This document shows positions 33,895 to 35,234 of a DNA stretch of 35,234 nucleotides, piece after piece. How positions within the stretch are numbered: the stretch's first letter is position 1; every line of letters begins with the position of its first letter. The position numbers were made by a program, and so were the translations under genes. Under the pieces are notes generated by a model, which was given only the letters and a program-made list of their open reading frames with translations, made no database searches and had not been told where the DNA came from. The DNA is from Bacteriovorax sp. (GTDB lineage Bacteria; Bdellovibrionota; Bacteriovoracia; Bacteriovoracales; Bacteriovoracaceae): positions 1-35,234 of the forward strand of contig JACMNL010000083.1 of assembly GCA_014378525.1 (NCBI GenBank), given 5' to 3'.

Positions 33895-35234
33895 ATGAAA
33901 AAATGGATCTCTCTTTTTTTGGTGGCCGCTGCAGTTTCTGCACAGGCATCAACTATCAACGTTAACTCAATCAATGCTCTTATTAAAAAGAACAATGCCG
34001 GATGGATTGCCAGCGATAACAAAGTTTCTCATATGAGCGATTTTGAAATCAAAAGACTTTTGGGATCTAGTGATCAACCTGAAGGGAACGCACTTTTTGA
34101 TGATAGAACAAAAGCTATGGACTCTATGGACTGGAGAAACGTAAACGGTGTGAACTGGCTTGGGCCGGTTTTAGACCAGGGTAACTGCGGATCTTGTGTT
34201 GCTTTTGCTTCTGTTGGTACATTAGAAGCACAATATAGAATCAGTTCGACACTTTCATGGTTAACTCCATCGTTTTCACCTCAACAGCTTTTTAACTGCG
34301 GTGGTGGAGCATGTGATATGGGATGGTATCCATCTGCAGCCGCTTCATTCTTAAAGAAGACTGGAATCGTAGATCTTTCATGTGCTCCTTATGAATCGGG
34401 ATCAACAGGTGAAGACGTTCAATGTAAAAAGAACTTCTGCCAGAACCAGATTGAAAGAACTTTTAAAATCGCCAACTACAATTCACCAAGCACACGCGGT
34501 GGGATGTCTTCTAAAGTTAAAGAAGCTTTGAAAAAAGGTCCTTTAATGACAAGCATGACTGTGTATGAAGACTTCATGGTTTACAGCTCTGGTATCTATA
34601 AGTCAGTATCAAATAAAAGAGAAGGCGGTCACGCAGTTTCTATCGTAGGATTCAATGATACAGAAAGATACTGGATTGTGAGAAACAGCTGGGGCCCTGA
34701 CTGGGGAGAAAACGGATTCATCCGCGTTTCTTACGATGATAAATCAGGTATTGGTGACAACACTTGGGCATTCGAAATTAATTCAGAAGACAGCTACATT
34801 TCAATTTCTTCTCCAACTGAACACGAATACGTAAGCGGTACAAAAGAAATTAAAGTAAACCTTTCTAAACCAGCGGCCAGTGAAGTGGTTGTGACTGGGG
34901 ATACTGATTCATTAAACCTTGTTGCCTGTTCAGGTGCTTCTACACAAGAGTGTGGAATGAAAATCGATACAGCATCTCTAAAAGACGGCCGTTATGAAGT
35001 TTATGCAAAATCAGCGAACAAAAAATCTCAAATTCATGAGTTTTTAGTTGTGAACCATGAACCGCAAAGCACGATTAAATTTGCCGGCGCGAAAGGCGTA
35101 GATTTATCTAAACCACAAAAAGACAGAATTGAATTCGACATCGATATCAATGCTTCTCCGGTTATTCCTCAACGTGTAACTTTTTATGTTGAAGACTCAT
35201 CAGGAAAAATCGTTGCAACAAGACTTACAACTCA
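33895..35234 (+). CDS. cathepsin-B-like cysteine protease (C1A), 3' end outside window
   Basis: The frame is open from ATG 33895 to the last base, at least 446 residues. AAGGATGA lies 4-11 bases before the ATG. Signal peptide 1-18 (MKKWISLFLVAAAVSAQA). Residues about 22-58 look like a cathepsin-B propeptide: WIASDNKVSHMSDFEIKRLLG. The catalytic domain starts near 78 (MDWRNVNGVNWLGPVLDQ): Gln95, Cys101 in QGNCGSCVAFAS, His246 in GGHAVSIVG, Asn264 in RNSWGPDWGENGF. The papain signature CGSCW has Val in place of Trp. From about 303 comes a second region (SPTEHEYVSGTKEIKVNLS, then PQRVTFYVEDSSG) of Ig-like beta repeats that may bind a surface or substrate. Expected location is extracellular or periplasmic. 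Confidence 0.92.
   Translation, partial: MKKWISLFLVAAAVSAQASTINVNSINALIKKNNAGWIASDNKVSHMSDFEIKRLLGSSDQPEGNALFDDRTKAMDSMDWRNVNGVNWLGPVLDQGNCGSCVAFASVGTLEAQYRISSTLSWLTPSFSPQQLFNCGGGACDMGWYPSAAASFLKKTGIVDLSCAPYESGSTGEDVQCKKNFCQNQIERTFKIANYNSPSTRGGMSSKVKEALKKGPLMTSMTVYEDFMVYSSGIYKSVSNKREGGHAVSIVGFNDTERYWIVRNSWGPDWGENGFIRVSYDDKSGIGDNTWAFEINSEDSYISISSPTEHEYVSGTKEIKVNLSKPAASEVVVTGDTDSLNLVACSGASTQECGMKIDTASLKDGRYEVYAKSANKKSQIHEFLVVNHEPQSTIKFAGAKGVDLSKPQKDRIEFDIDINASPVIPQRVTFYVEDSSGKIVATRLTT

Overview
The window reads as chromosomal DNA of a Gram-negative, A+T-rich bacterium (about 40% G+C by eye). The best guess is a predatory or predator-related member of the Bdellovibrionota, of the Bacteriovorax/Halobacteriovorax/Peredibacter type. 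This rests on the density of exported hydrolases and lineage-restricted secreted proteins, a type III glutamine synthetase, peptidoglycan-active enzymes and two papain-fold proteases. No 16S rRNA or other phylogenetic marker is present, so this is inference. I see no mobile element, CRISPR array, tRNA or rRNA.

Layout. Bases 1-5157: the 3' end of an M61-type glycyl aminopeptidase with a PDZ domain, a possible 28-residue membrane peptide, glnN with a strong terminator, a secreted unknown, and on the minus strand a methyltransferase resembling eukaryotic METTL25/RRNAD1. Bases 5174-9899: murD, aminopeptidase P, then a minus-strand pair of a matrixin-like zinc protease and a small beta-barrel-like protein. 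Bases 9987-16598: serC, a CHASE-PAS histidine kinase, a membrane/exported unknown, a missed 45-residue ORF coupled to an L,D-transpeptidase, and a secreted unknown. Bases 16648-24170: a DUF3943-like envelope protein (minus), a 306-base gap with possible RNA structure, a lytic transglycosylase, the coupled pair FHA-RDD protein/tgt (minus), and an outer-membrane barrel candidate. Bases 24239-28983: a DEAD-box helicase coupled to a lipoprotein, a group III truncated haemoglobin (minus), a secreted unknown, then a minus-strand set of DksA-family factor, zinc-ribbon protein and HEAT-like protein. Bases 29090-35234: queE, a papain-like protease coupled to a small secreted Cys-containing protein, a DUF898 membrane protein coupled to an M48 metalloprotease, and a cathepsin-B-like protease that runs off the end.

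Shared themes. Queuosine tRNA modification is represented twice (queE early in preQ0 synthesis, tgt for insertion). Peptidoglycan metabolism is represented by murD, the L,D-transpeptidase and the lytic transglycosylase. Proteolysis is represented by M61, M24, matrixin, two C1A and M48 enzymes. Many gene pairs are joined by ATGA or TAATG overlaps, indicating translational coupling.

The most unusual signal is regulatory. Several genes with no visible Shine-Dalgarno sequence (murD, the transglycosylase, the HEAT-like gene, the FHA-RDD gene, the first C1A protease) have a -10-like hexamer ending 6-7 bases before the start codon, which predicts leaderless mRNAs. The clearest case, murD, has its promoter inside the first codons of the divergent methyltransferase gene.
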